Below, piece after piece: positions 41,209 to 51,590 of a DNA stretch of 64,000 bases (its first letter is position 1; the number at the start of each line of letters is the position of its first letter). A model generated the notes under the pieces. It was not told the DNA's origin and did no database searches. It saw only the letters and a program-made list of their open reading frames with translations. The position numbers and the translations under genes are program-made. The stretch comes from Ferruginibacter sp. (GTDB lineage: Bacteria; Bacteroidota; Bacteroidia; Chitinophagales; Chitinophagaceae): assembly GCA_025362235.1 (NCBI GenBank), contig JANYGZ010000005.1, forward strand, positions 1 through 64,000, given 5' to 3'.

Positions 41209-41859
41209 TCAACTTTTTTTGATTTTAGTAAGAATTTTTCCTTTCCAATAAATTGGTTTTTTCGGGTTCTCTTTATGTTCAAAGTTAAAATTAAAGGCAG
41301 CTTTCACTATTCCCTTTTTCCAAAGATTTTTGTCAACTGTGATGTACCCGTTGATGCAATTATACTTGACACTTCCTCCTTTGACAATACTATTTAACCC
41401 AATAATTGCAAAACAGTTGTCGCCGACAATGTTAAGTTGTAAACTGCAGTGTGTCGCAGCATTCAGTAACGTATAGCAATAAACAGTGTCAGCAGATTTA
41501 TAAATAGATTCAATAAAGTCTGTGCCAGTCCATTCATAACACCATGCTTTGCATTGAATTGTATACGATTGATGAGAAGTGTCAACAATTTTATAAAAGG
41601 CAGTCAATGAATCTTTAAAAATTTTACCTGTACTGTCAATCATTGGGTAAGTTTCTGGGGGACAAAATCCGTCACAACTAAGCTGTCCATACTTATTAAG
41701 TTCAACTCCTTCTGGATAACTCCATTTATTTACAAATGAAAAGTCACCTCGGATACTTGATGTCCATTTTATTTTAATAGGTGTCGCAGCTTTTTTACTT
41801 TGTCCAAATGACGAAGCTGCTGTTAAGAGTAAGGAACAAAAAAATATTAAACACTTCAT
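41209..41859 (-). CDS. Exported protein of unknown function
   Basis: A 216-residue exported protein (signal peptide to SFGQ, residue 20). The mature part holds eight or so cysteines in a well-spaced arrangement (SCDGFCPPETYP, IQCKAWCYEW, HCSLQLNIVGDNCFAI, KYNCIN) consistent with disulfides. Composition is typical of a small secreted beta protein. No family is recognised. It lies downstream of the beta-glucosidase gene relative to the minus strand (48-bp gap), which could make them co-transcribed, but there is no functional link visible. Confidence 0.7.
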   Translation of the reverse strand: MKCLIFFCSLLLTAASSFGQSKKAATPIKIKWTSSIRGDFSFVNKWSYPEGVELNKYGQLSCDGFCPPETYPMIDSTGKIFKDSLTAFYKIVDTSHQSYTIQCKAWCYEWTGTDFIESIYKSADTVYCYTLLNAATHCSLQLNIVGDNCFAIIGLNSIVKGGSVKYNCINGYITVDKNLWKKGIVKAAFNFNFEHKENPKKPIYWKGKILTKIKKS

Positions 41860-41907
41860 TTTCTATCTTTCTAAATATTAAAATAGGTTGTGTTGCATCT
41901 TAACCAC

Positions 41908-43611
<1,704 letters not shown>

Positions 43612-45543
43612 ATGTACATTCTTTCAACGATTGACCTGCTTATCATCCTGGCCTATTTTGCATTAATGATCTTTCTTGGTTTTTACATGAAAAACAAGGC
43701 GAAGAAAAGTAAAGATGCCTACCTGATGGCCGGCAAATCTTTACCATGGTATGCATTGGGTTTAAGCGATGCCAGCGACATGTTCGACATTAGCGGCACT
43801 ATGTTACTAACAAGCATGGCATTTTTATATGGGTTTAAAAGTGTATGGATTCCCTGGATGTGGCCTGTATTTAACCAAATATTCCTGATGGTTTTTTTAA
43901 GCCGATGGCTCCGGCGAAGTAATGCTACTACTGGTGCAGAATGGCTTAAAACGCGTTTTGGCCTTACAGATAGAGGTGTCGGTCAAAGCCATAAAGTGGT
44001 AGTGGCTTTCGCTCTTATTTTGTGTATTGGTTATATGGCTTATGCTTTTGTTGGCGTTGGTGAATTTTTGCAAATATTTCTTCCGTACGAACGCATTAAA
44101 AATATTTTTCCTTTTTTAAGTCATGGTGAAGCAGCTTTTGCTGTTGGCTCAGATCAATACCGCACCGCTCTCTATATTTCAAAACACAACGCCGCACAAT
44201 TTTATGGTGTATCTATTTGCCTCATAGCAATGATCTATAGTATTATGGGTGGCATGCATGGTATTGTTTTGGCAGATGTGATAAAGTATATGATCATGAT
44301 CGTTTGTTCCTTGTTTGTAGGTACTATTGCCATGAGGCACCTAAGTGCTACAGGAATAAATGTTTTAGAACGAGTACCAAAGGGATGGGATTCACCCTTT
44401 TTTGGCATGGATCTGGATTTAGACTGGACCAATAAATTAAACGAAGCAAAACTTAAATTAGAAAAAGATGGCTACCAGTTATTTTCAGCCATTATGGGTA
44501 TGATGCTGTTTAGCGGCATTATGAAAAGTTTGGCTGGCCCTGCACCAAACTATGATTGCCAAAAAATATTGAGTACCAAAAGCCCTGAAGAAGCAGCAAA
44601 GATGAGTGGTTTTATTTCGGTTATATTAATGCCGGTAAGATATTTTATGACGATGGGTCTTTGTGTTTTAGGGATACTGTATTTTAAAGATCTTAACCTC
44701 AGCCATGGCACAGACGGGAAGATTAATTTTGAAAACATTATGCCCGCTGTCATTAGCAAGTACCTGCCAGTGGGTTTAATAGGGTTGGTGTTGGCAGGGT
44801 TTTTAGGGGCCTTTATGAGCAATTTCAGTGGCACTTTAAATGCAGGGCAAGCCTATATTGTAAATGATATTTACCTAAAATATTTTAACCCCAATGCCGA
44901 CCGTAAAAAAACAATTGCCATGAGTTACGTGAGCGGTATTATAATGGTAATTTTTGGGATTGGTTTAGGATTGTTAATTAAAGATGTGAATATGATATTC
45001 AACATCATCACCGCAGGTTTGTATGGAGGCTTTGTTTGTGCCAATGTTTTAAAATGGTATTGGTGGCGCTTTAATGCCAATGGATTTTTTTACGGTATGT
45101 TGGCAGGTATAATTGTAAGTGCCATCCCACCGTTGCTGAGTGTAACGGGCATCACCACTTATTTTGACGGAACAAGGATGTTGTATTTTTTTCCTGTATT
45201 TATTATTATACAATTTATCGCCTGTATTATTGGAACCTATAGTGCGCCACCAACAGACTCTGCAACTTTATTAAATTTTTATAAAACTGTAAGGCCTTGG
45301 GGATTTTGGAAACCCATACATGAAATGGCTGTAGCAGAAGACCCTACTATTAAAGCCAATAAAAATCTCCCTATCAATATGCTAAACATTGGCCTTGGTA
45401 TTATTGGCCAAGTATTGTTGATGTTGCTACCTATGTATCTTATTTTAAATCAATGGACCGGCCTCGGCACTATATTGGCGTTAACTGCGGTAATATTTAT
45501 AGTTATGAAACGTACCTGGTGGAATCGATTAAAAGATTTTTAA
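43612..45543 (+). CDS. Sodium:solute symporter family transporter
   Basis: A 643-residue polytopic protein of the SSS family with about 13-14 helices. The N-terminal region shows MYILSTIDLLIILAYFALMIFLGFYMKNKAKKSKDAYLMAGKSLPWYALGLSDASDMFDISGT, matching the Na+-site-forming TM1 and the following loop. The GMHGIVLADVIKYMIMIV segment and LAGFLGAFMSNFSGTLNAGQAYIVNDIY are also characteristic. The substrate is probably a sugar or sugar-like compound, given the divergent GH1 beta-glucosidase, but SSS members also carry amino acids and ions. A hairpin terminator follows at 45573. Confidence 0.9.
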   Translation: MYILSTIDLLIILAYFALMIFLGFYMKNKAKKSKDAYLMAGKSLPWYALGLSDASDMFDISGTMLLTSMAFLYGFKSVWIPWMWPVFNQIFLMVFLSRWLRRSNATTGAEWLKTRFGLTDRGVGQSHKVVVAFALILCIGYMAYAFVGVGEFLQIFLPYERIKNIFPFLSHGEAAFAVGSDQYRTALYISKHNAAQFYGVSICLIAMIYSIMGGMHGIVLADVIKYMIMIVCSLFVGTIAMRHLSATGINVLERVPKGWDSPFFGMDLDLDWTNKLNEAKLKLEKDGYQLFSAIMGMMLFSGIMKSLAGPAPNYDCQKILSTKSPEEAAKMSGFISVILMPVRYFMTMGLCVLGILYFKDLNLSHGTDGKINFENIMPAVISKYLPVGLIGLVLAGFLGAFMSNFSGTLNAGQAYIVNDIYLKYFNPNADRKKTIAMSYVSGIIMVIFGIGLGLLIKDVNMIFNIITAGLYGGFVCANVLKWYWWRFNANGFFYGMLAGIIVSAIPPLLSVTGITTYFDGTRMLYFFPVFIIIQFIACIIGTYSAPPTDSATLLNFYKTVRPWGFWKPIHEMAVAEDPTIKANKNLPINMLNIGLGIIGQVLLMLLPMYLILNQWTGLGTILALTAVIFIVMKRTWWNRLKDF

Positions 45544-45572
45544 CTAGCCCGATAATAACCCTAATACCTAAG

Positions 45573-45596
45573 GCAGCGATTGTTCGCTGCTTTTTT
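45573..45596 (+). terminator. Rho-independent terminator after the symporter
   Basis: GCAGCG (45573-45578) and CGCTGC (45585-45590) pair around ATTGTT, followed by six T. Confidence 0.85.
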
Positions 45597-45619
45597 ATTG
45601 CAGATGTCAAAATAAAATA

Positions 45620-45641
45620 CGGCCCCGGAAAACCGGAGCCG
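45620..45641 (-). terminator. Hairpin terminator after the fasciclin gene (minus strand)
   Basis: CGGCCCCGG / CCGGAGCCG with one mismatched pair around an AAAA loop. On the minus strand it is followed by TATTTTATTTT, and it lies 39 bp past the fasciclin stop. Confidence 0.6.
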
Positions 45642-45680
45642 CATCACCACTTAACATATACCTAGAAAATTTAAATTTGT

Positions 45681-46250
45681 TTAAGGCATCAATACATGAT
45701 CAACTACATGTATTACACCATTACTTTGGTTAACATCTGCAATTGTTACATACGCAATACCACCTTTTTCATCCTTGATAGCTACTTTTTTATCTTTCAT
45801 CATCACTGTTAATTTTTTACCCTCAACAGTAGTTAACATTGCTTTGCCATTACCGGCTTTTATCATTGCAACCAATTCAGTAGAACTGATTTTTCCGGCA
45901 ACAACATGATAGGTTAATATATCAACCAGCATCGCCTTGTTTTCTGGTTTTACCAATGTAGTTACTGTTCCGGCAGGTAACAAATCAAAGGCTGCATTGG
46001 TGGGTGCAAATACTGTAAAAGGGCCTGCGCTTTGCAAGGTTTCAACCAGTCCCCCGGCTTTTACTGCGGCCACTAAAGTGGTATGGTCTTTACTGTTTAC
46101 CGCATTGCTAACGATGTCTTTACTGGGGTACATTTCGGCACCACCTACCATTACTGTTTTTTCACTCGACATTTTGTCCATTTGCGCAAAAGAAGCTGTT
46201 GTAAACACTGTAGCTATTGCTGCAATCATTACCGTTTTAAAATTTTTCAT
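45681..46250 (-). CDS. Exported fasciclin (FAS1) domain protein
   Basis: A 189-residue exported protein: signal peptide to SFAQ, then a 35-residue linker and one complete FAS1 domain (TLVAAVKAGGLVETLQSAGPFTVFAPTNAAFDLLP, ILTYHVVAG, then VIHVVDHVLMP). FAS1 proteins mediate adhesion or polymer binding at the cell surface. The downstream partner on the strand is unrelated; upstream at 46803-48206 lies an RskA/ECF sigma pair, and such pairs (SigK-RskA) regulate FAS1-type proteins in mycobacteria. The truncated copy at 37066 is its paralogue. Confidence 0.9.
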   Translation of the reverse strand: MKNFKTVMIAAIATVFTTASFAQMDKMSSEKTVMVGGAEMYPSKDIVSNAVNSKDHTTLVAAVKAGGLVETLQSAGPFTVFAPTNAAFDLLPAGTVTTLVKPENKAMLVDILTYHVVAGKISSTELVAMIKAGNGKAMLTTVEGKKLTVMMKDKKVAIKDEKGGIAYVTIADVNQSNGVIHVVDHVLMP

Positions 46251-46454
46251 TGTTGAAGTTTTTAGTTTTTTAATTTTAAATTTTTAGTTGTTTCATTCAT
46301 TTACGTTGCCAGAGAAAGATTGGATTTAAAAGTTTTAAAAATAATCGTTTTTTTGTTTGAGTATAACCTGTTCAACGAAATCAATTAAAAATAATGTTTT
46401 AGTAAAACAGCATTGGTTTAAGAAGCGGTTTGAGTTATTTCGAATTTTTAGTTT

Positions 46455-46553
46455 ATGGTATTGGGCTAAAGCCGCCCAATACCATTTTAGTATTAACCCC
46501 GGCATTAATGCCGGGGTTAATTTAGAATAAAATGCCAGGGCTTTAGCCCAATA
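46455..46553. repeat. REPIN-like cluster of nested palindromes
   Basis: Three palindromes in a 99-bp stretch. The first has a perfect 12-bp stem ATGGTATTGGGC / GCCCAATACCAT (46455-46485). The second is a 30-bp perfect palindrome (46492-46521) with core CCCCGGCATTAATGCCGGGG. The third is GGGC-TTTA-GCCC (46538-46549). The first and third are inverted copies: TATTGGGCTAAAGCC (46459-46473) against GGCTTTAGCCCAATA (46539-46553). Two inverted REP units around a spacer define a REPIN. It lies in the 552-bp gap 46251-46802, which otherwise shows no gene. Confidence 0.75.
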
Positions 46554-46750
46554 AAGGATATTGCAAATAACTCAAACAGTTTCTAAATACAAACAAGTAA
46601 ATTTTGATTGAAATAATTTTCTTGTTGCAGTTGGTGAAAGGTGAGCTATTAATTAGCGCCAATAATTGCTACTAAGAAAAAAGAAATCTTCCAAACAGCT
46701 ATGATGGTATCCGGCCACTTTTACCGGTATAACATGTTGGAATATTTATA

Positions 46751-46778
46751 CAAAAAAACCAGCTTACGAAAGCTGGTT
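46751..46778 (-). terminator. Rho-independent terminator of the sigma/anti-sigma operon
   Basis: AACCAGCTT (46757-46765) pairs with AAGCTGGTT (46770-46778) around ACGA, and a run of A at 46752-46758 gives the T tract on the minus strand. It begins 24 bp past the anti-sigma stop. Confidence 0.85.
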
Positions 46779-46802
46779 ATAAAAAATTAATAAGAAAATA
46801 AA

Positions 46803-47657
46803 TTACATTTTGCCCATAACTACCATCTTGCCTTTTGGCAATACATTACCTGCGTTATCTTCAAGTGTTACAGCAAATGCCTGTACTTTTCCAAATGTTT
46901 TCATTTTTTGAATACGGTACTTATCGCCTTTTTTAGAAGTTAAAATCATACCTCCATCAACCGGCTTGCCATCTACTATACCCCACAACTGGTATTGCTT
47001 ACCTTCCGGTGCATCAGGTAAATTGCTTGGGTCAATATACACTTCGCCTGTATTGGCCATCCAGAAAATTTTAGCTGCAGCATCAGGCGCCGCTTCTAAA
47101 CCATGTAAGGCAACGGGTTGACTGAATTTACTCTGCACCACTTTCATATCACCCTTCATTATGTTATTCTCGTCTTTTAAACCTGCCAGTTCCTGTTGTG
47201 TTATTTTATTTTCATCCTTTAAACCTGCCAGCTCCTGTTGTGCCTGCTCTAAGTTTTTTACCGTGCTGATATTTTTATTATACATCACCATATTTAAAGC
47301 TATGCTTCCCAATAAAAGGGCTACAGAAGCTGCAGTTGCAAATTTCCCATAACCCATTGGTAGAATTTTTGCAGTATTGTTTGCAGTGTTATTATTTGAT
47401 GCATCTATTTTAACCAGTTTAGCCTCGCCAACACTATCGTCAATACGTGCAAATATTTTTTCTTTTACAGAAGGGGCCGGCGCAACACCATGTGCTTTGG
47501 CATACGATTCCATGCTGGCCTCTATTTGCGCCAGTTCTGCTGCCACTTCAGGATATTGTGCTGCGTATTGCTGTACCTGCTTAGCCTCTTCTGCAGTGGC
47601 TAAACCTGTAGCGTATAACTCTAATAATCCTGACGATATGATGTCTTTTTGTTCCAA
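46803..47657 (-). CDS. RskA-type anti-sigma factor
   Basis: A 284-residue single-pass membrane protein. Residues 1-95 form the cytoplasmic zinc-free anti-sigma part (LLELYATGLATAEEAKQVQQY, EVAAELAQIEASMESYA), the membrane helix is near 105-125 (FATAASVALLLGSIALNMVMY), and the C-terminal RskA domain lies outside (KIFWMANTGEVYIDPSNLPDAPEGKQYQLWGIVDGKPVDGG). A periplasmic coiled coil of two 14-residue repeats (QQELAGLKDEN) at about 142-168 links them. The start codon directly follows the sigma-factor stop. It would hold the sigma factor inactive until proteolysis. Confidence 0.88.
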   Translation of the reverse strand: MEQKDIISSGLLELYATGLATAEEAKQVQQYAAQYPEVAAELAQIEASMESYAKAHGVAPAPSVKEKIFARIDDSVGEAKLVKIDASNNNTANNTAKILPMGYGKFATAASVALLLGSIALNMVMYNKNISTVKNLEQAQQELAGLKDENKITQQELAGLKDENNIMKGDMKVVQSKFSQPVALHGLEAAPDAAAKIFWMANTGEVYIDPSNLPDAPEGKQYQLWGIVDGKPVDGGMILTSKKGDKYRIQKMKTFGKVQAFAVTLEDNAGNVLPKGKMVVMGKM

Positions 47658-48206
47658 TTATTTTTGTACTATTTTTCTTAATTCAATGATGGCTGTCCGC
47701 ATCCTGGTTTTTACAGTACCGAGTGGAATACCCACTTCTTTTGCAATTTCATCCTGCGTATACCCGTTAAAATAAGCCATATCAATAATAATCCTTTGTT
47801 CGGGTTTTAAATTAGCAAGTTGTTTTTGTATACCCATCGAATCAAATTTACTAATGCTAAAACTATTATCCTGCAGGTTATTTACGGAATTTTCATCAGC
47901 AGAGATTTTGCTTTGTTTTTTATACCCCTTGCTGCGCAGCATATCAATAGTAAGGTTCCTTGTTAAATTAAGCATCCAGGTAAATAACCTTCCTTTTGAT
48001 TTATCGTAGCTGGTAAAGTTGAGCCATATCTTTACAAAAGCTTCCTGCAGTATGTCTTCGGTGAGGGTAACATCTTCTACCATCCGGTAAATAATATTAT
48101 TTAGTGCAGGAGCGTAATTGTCGTATAAATACGAAAACGCCTGTTTATCCTGGCCTTGCAATAGTGCCACCAGCTCGTCTTCATTATATTTATTAGTATC
48201 GTCCAA
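47658..48206 (-). CDS. ECF RNA polymerase sigma factor (SigK/ECF19-like)
   Basis: A 182-residue ECF sigma factor with both domains. Sigma2 carries FSYLYDNYAPALNNIIYRMV and DILQEAFVKIWLNFTSYDKSKGRLFTWMLNLTRNLTIDMLRSK; sigma4 carries LKPEQRIIIDMAYFNGYTQDEIAKEVGIPLGTVKTRMRTAI. The adjacent gene encodes its anti-sigma partner, with the start immediately after the sigma stop. By analogy with SigK/RskA, fasciclin-type proteins such as that at 45681 are candidate targets; no promoter comparison was possible. Confidence 0.92.
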   Translation of the reverse strand: MDDTNKYNEDELVALLQGQDKQAFSYLYDNYAPALNNIIYRMVEDVTLTEDILQEAFVKIWLNFTSYDKSKGRLFTWMLNLTRNLTIDMLRSKGYKKQSKISADENSVNNLQDNSFSISKFDSMGIQKQLANLKPEQRIIIDMAYFNGYTQDEIAKEVGIPLGTVKTRMRTAIIELRKIVQK

Positions 48207-48286
48207 AAATTGTATGTTCTTAATTTAAGATGCTAAAAATAGCAATTTTTAAAATACCTTTCACTTAAACACCCAATAATAAATAA

Positions 48287-48628
48287 ATGTTACAAAAAGC
48301 CGTGCCGGTTTTACCTGCAATTAATATTAGCGTTACCATTGAATTTTATAAATGTAAGCTGGGCTTTACTGCAAAAAATTTTGGCAACTATGCCATATTA
48401 AAATACCACGATGTAGAAATACATCTTTTTATGGTTGACAGTAAGAAAAAAGCGGAACCTGCATCCTGCTATATTTTTGTAGATAATGTTGAAGACCTGT
48501 ATACCGATTTGGGTGCCAAAGAATTGATTTACCCCAAAGGGCAATTAGTAAAAAAACCAAGAGGTTTTAAAGAGTTTACCATAAAAGACAATAATGGAAA
48601 TTTTATACACTTTGGGCAAAAAAGTTGA
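48287..48628 (+). CDS. VOC-family (glyoxalase/bleomycin-resistance fold) protein
   Basis: A 113-residue protein of the vicinal oxygen chelate fold: VPVLPAINISVTIEFYKCKLGF at the start, an HLF metal-ligand-like strand (VEIHLFMVDS) and the closing FTIKDNNGNFIHFGQ. It resembles bleomycin-resistance proteins, which bind drugs without catalysis, as well as glyoxalase-like dimers. It is a single-domain monomer length and would dimerise. Divergent from the sigma factor; 80-bp shared gap. Confidence 0.82.
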   Translation: MLQKAVPVLPAINISVTIEFYKCKLGFTAKNFGNYAILKYHDVEIHLFMVDSKKKAEPASCYIFVDNVEDLYTDLGAKELIYPKGQLVKKPRGFKEFTIKDNNGNFIHFGQKS

Positions 48629-48740
48629 AAGTGATATCTATTGGCAGGGAAAAATAAAATTGGTAGAATTTGGAGTTTATCTTGTTGTGCGAAAACTCTA
48701 AACAGACACTTCAATCAAATTTACAAGACAGCAAAAATTT

Positions 48741-49325
48741 ATGACCAAACTATTATTATCTTTTCTTGCCGTTGCACAATTTTTTTTTTACTCTTGCCAT
48801 ATTCCGCATGACAGAGAAATTATTTGCCAAGATAATTTTAAAAAAGCATCAGATTTAGCCTATAGTAATCCAACTAGTAAATCTGCTTTAGATTCGGCAT
48901 TGCTAATAGTTAATAGATGTATGCAATGCGACTCAATTAAAAAATCTGTAACTGACCTAAAGATTCGCTTGTTAATTACTTTGGGGAAATTTACAGAAGG
49001 TTCTCACTATGTGGACTCATTGGAATTGTCTGCCTTTACATATCCGTACAAACAGAAATTCAATCATGACAATTTTGTTGCTTTAAACTTTGCGTCAAAA
49101 AAGGACACTATTAACCGTAACAATGCTTACAGACAAATGATATCTGACCTTGAAAACTATATTAACAGCAATAATCTCAAGCAGAAAGAATTCCAAGAGG
49201 CATTTATTGACTTATTTACTTTAAAAGAAAAATTAGTTGACACAATTGTAATTAATCGGGAAATTGAATCGTTGAAAATAAAATACCCAGACGATGCAAA
49301 TTTCTTCGACTTCTTTAAACAGTAA
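48741..49325 (+). CDS. Lipoprotein of unknown function
   Basis: A 194-residue protein with lipobox-like FFFYSC (Cys19) after a short signal sequence. The mature part is helical and charged (DSALLIVNRCMQCDSIKKSVTDLKIRLLITLGKFTEG), resembling TPR-like helical bundles. It carries a CMQC motif near residue 60, which could bind metal or form a disulfide. No family is recognised. It is isolated between the VOC gene and the converging SprT-like gene. Confidence 0.65.
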   Translation: MTKLLLSFLAVAQFFFYSCHIPHDREIICQDNFKKASDLAYSNPTSKSALDSALLIVNRCMQCDSIKKSVTDLKIRLLITLGKFTEGSHYVDSLELSAFTYPYKQKFNHDNFVALNFASKKDTINRNNAYRQMISDLENYINSNNLKQKEFQEAFIDLFTLKEKLVDTIVINREIESLKIKYPDDANFFDFFKQ

Positions 49326-49417
49326 AAAGGGCATCGCACAATACAAAAACTATTTGCAAAAGCAGGACAAGCAACAAATTCTCAACTTTCGTAAATACCC
49401 TGACGAGATGTATTAAA

Positions 49418-50035
49418 TTACATTGGCTGTACCTCATATACCGGGCTAAACAAAAATACTTTCCCCGTTGCTACTTCTATACATTTAAAACGCTTGCGTA
49501 CCCTTTCTGCTTTTGTAAAAATTCTGCCGCCTTTTATTTTAAAGGTTGCACCGGTTGGTAAGTTTTCTATTAAAAGAATGCCTTCTTTTTTTTTATCGTA
49601 CTGATGTAATATCCTTAACAGTGCTTCATCTGCACAACTGCTGGCAGCGGGGTTATGAAGGCTTTTAATTAATGTTTGCTGAATATCTGCGGGGAAAACT
49701 TTTTTGTCTATAAACCGGGCCAATACTTTACCAAATTCATGCTTCCATTCTTTTCCATGAGCGTTTACCCTATGCCCAAACCGCTCGTAGGTAAACAAAT
49801 GTGCCAGTTCGTGTAAAAGTGTAATTAAAAAAGCATAGGTATTAAGGTTGCCATTTACGCTTATGCGGTGATTATTACCGCCATAAGAATTGCGGTAATC
49901 GCCGAGCACCGATTGACGTTCACGAGTAATGGTTAGTTGTACTTTATAATGAAGCAGGTAATGACAAACCTCTTCAAAACTTCCTTCGGGTAAATAATTT
50001 TTTAGCTGTTGTAATGGAGCTTCCTGCTTAGGCAT
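49418..50035 (-). CDS. SprT-like zinc metalloprotease-fold protein
   Basis: A 205-residue protein with the SprT/Spartan HExxH motif at residues 75-79 (LLHELAHLFTYERFGHRVNAHGKEWKHEFG); the third histidine is in the GxxH segment. SprT-like proteins are implicated in DNA-protein crosslink handling or DNA association, but bacterial ones are mostly uncharacterised. The C-terminal part, with KIKGGRIFTKAERVRKRFKCIEV, is basic. It overlaps the preceding gene by 8 bp, so it is coupled to the bactofilin operon. Confidence 0.85.
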   Translation of the reverse strand: MPKQEAPLQQLKNYLPEGSFEEVCHYLLHYKVQLTITRERQSVLGDYRNSYGGNNHRISVNGNLNTYAFLITLLHELAHLFTYERFGHRVNAHGKEWKHEFGKVLARFIDKKVFPADIQQTLIKSLHNPAASSCADEALLRILHQYDKKKEGILLIENLPTGATFKIKGGRIFTKAERVRKRFKCIEVATGKVFLFSPVYEVQPM

Positions 50036-50423
50036 TCTTTTGACGATTCAGTTTTGTAATCAGCATAACCTCTATTACCAGGTAAATAAGGTAAACAAAC
50101 ATAGCTGCAATTACTGAAGCCTTGCTAAACTTATCTTTCATTATAAACCAGTAAATAAATATAGCAATAATACACGTAAACATTTTAATCATCATACCTG
50201 CCATTACACTTCTTATAAAAACATTGGGGTTTTTGTTTTGCAAAGCCCGTTGCTGAATAAAAAAAGTAATCAGTGCCAACAACAGGAATAAACTATTGGC
50301 AATAATCAACACACCATTATCGATGCCCCATTTTGCCAACAGCGTTTTAGCGGAAATAAAAACCCCATTACAAATAATAAATACCAACAACAATGGTAAT
50401 AATAAATTTCTTTTTGCCTTCAT
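50028..50423 (-). CDS. Small four-helix membrane protein (AtpI-like)
   Basis: A 131-residue protein with four hydrophobic helices (LLLPLLLVFIICNGVFISA, NGVLIIANSLFLLLALITF, FIRSVMAGMMIKMFTCIIAIFIYWF and VIAAMFVYLIYLVIEVMLIT) and a basic C-terminus (KLNRQKNA). It resembles the ATP-synthase-associated AtpI family in length and layout, and Bacteroidota place such a gene beside bactofilin genes. The assignment is weak; no ATP synthase gene is in the window. Confidence 0.6.
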   Translation of the reverse strand: MKAKRNLLLPLLLVFIICNGVFISAKTLLAKWGIDNGVLIIANSLFLLLALITFFIQQRALQNKNPNVFIRSVMAGMMIKMFTCIIAIFIYWFIMKDKFSKASVIAAMFVYLIYLVIEVMLITKLNRQKNA

Positions 50424-50449
50424 TAAATACCCATTGTTTTAGTAATTAA

Positions 50450-50848
50450 TTATTGATTAACTGCTGTGGCCAGTTCTACATTTAATTCTACCACATTTGC
50501 ACCCATATGGCAACGTCCGTTAAATGTAGCTGTTGGTTCCACTTCCAGTTTACCGGCGTAAATATCGCCATCTATATTACATTTGCCTCTTAACTGAAGC
50601 ACTTCTTTTATGTCCATCTGGCCTGTTACTTTTCCAAGTACATCGGCATTTTTGCCTTTTACAGCACCTTCTACATAGCCATCGGCACCAATTAAAACTT
50701 TTGCTTTGCCAGTAAGGTTTCCTATCAGAGTACCGTCAATCCTGATATCGCCGCAGCTTTCTATATCGCCAGTGATTGTAGTGCCTGCGCCAATAATTGT
50801 TGTACTGCCATTAGGGGTTTCGTCGGATTTGGTTTTTGAATTGAACAT
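50450..50848 (-). CDS. Bactofilin (polymer-forming cytoskeletal protein)
   Basis: A 132-residue bactofilin with the right-handed beta-helix pattern: short hydrophobic turns repeat every five to six residues (TIIGAGTTITGDIESCGDIRIDGTLIGNLTGKAKVLIGADGYVEGAVKGKNADVLGKV). Such proteins polymerise into filaments that shape cells or localise proteins. The glycine/asparagine-capped turns and the short N-terminal tail are complete. It begins an operon with the small membrane protein and SprT-like gene. Confidence 0.93.
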   Translation of the reverse strand: MFNSKTKSDETPNGSTTIIGAGTTITGDIESCGDIRIDGTLIGNLTGKAKVLIGADGYVEGAVKGKNADVLGKVTGQMDIKEVLQLRGKCNIDGDIYAGKLEVEPTATFNGRCHMGANVVELNVELATAVNQ

Positions 50849-51091
50849 GTGGTTGATTTTTTAGGTTTGGAAGTTATTGAATTGAAAATTTTCTAAAAGT
50901 AACGTTATTTATAAAAAGTTCTTGCCTTTCAAATTAAGTAACACTATCATTTAACCGGCCACATATATATTAAAATTCATCTATTGTATCGCAGTATAAA
51001 ACTATTATTCCATATGTTATCTGCTGTTTTTTTTATTTTAATTAACAACGTTAAAATAATAATCATGGTATGCCGTTAACATAAAGTTTTT

Positions 51092-51490
51092 TTATTCATT
51101 CGTATTATCCTCTTTTGGCAAGTCTAATTTATTGGTATCCAACGTAGACAGTTTCCCTTCCAAAACTTTTTTAAGATCATCTAAATATTGCTGTTTAAAC
51201 TTCATGGCATTTTCCATCGAATCTGTTCTTATTTTAAGTTGCCTGAATTCTTTTGCCTGTCGTGCATCTCCATAACCTACTCCAGGTAAATAATATTTTA
51301 TTGGTGTAAAAACGATTAAGGCTACCGTTAATATGGTCAATAAAACAAAAACACTGCTTAGCACAATATACACACTAAGCCGGCTAAGACGAAACTTTAC
51401 TACTTCTTCATAAGTATCTTCATTCATTACCACCAGTAAATACCTGTTGCGTAATCGTTTTAATGTACTGTTTGCATCTAAATGTGCCAT
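51092..51490 (-). CDS. Single-pass membrane protein with long periplasmic helix
   Basis: A 132-residue bitopic protein: a basic cytoplasmic N-terminus (STLKRLRNRYLLVVMNEDTYEEVVKFRLSRLSVY), one membrane helix (VYIVLSSVFVLLTILTVALIVF, about residues 40-61) and a helical tail (RQAKEFRQLKIRTDSMENAMKFKQQYLDDLKKVLEGKLSTLD). It resembles short relatives of the N-termini of M23-type peptidases in Bacteroidota but lacks a peptidase domain. The intervening 243 bp to the bactofilin start contains no gene. It may be an early part of the same transcript. Confidence 0.68.
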   Translation of the reverse strand: MAHLDANSTLKRLRNRYLLVVMNEDTYEEVVKFRLSRLSVYIVLSSVFVLLTILTVALIVFTPIKYYLPGVGYGDARQAKEFRQLKIRTDSMENAMKFKQQYLDDLKKVLEGKLSTLDTNKLDLPKEDNTNE

Positions 51491-51590
51491 ATTTCTTTAT
51501 TGGATGTTAAAAATAAGAAACCAATAGCATTATACGTTACTAATTGGACAAAATAACCGATATTTAGCCGCTTTATTTAATCAATTATTC

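Noticed and set aside
41068-41397. Plus-strand frame of 109 codons
   Set aside because: Phenylalanine-rich and largely antisense to the exported protein at 41209; no support.
45937-46287. Plus-strand frame of 116 codons
   Set aside because: Antisense to the fasciclin gene; no motif.
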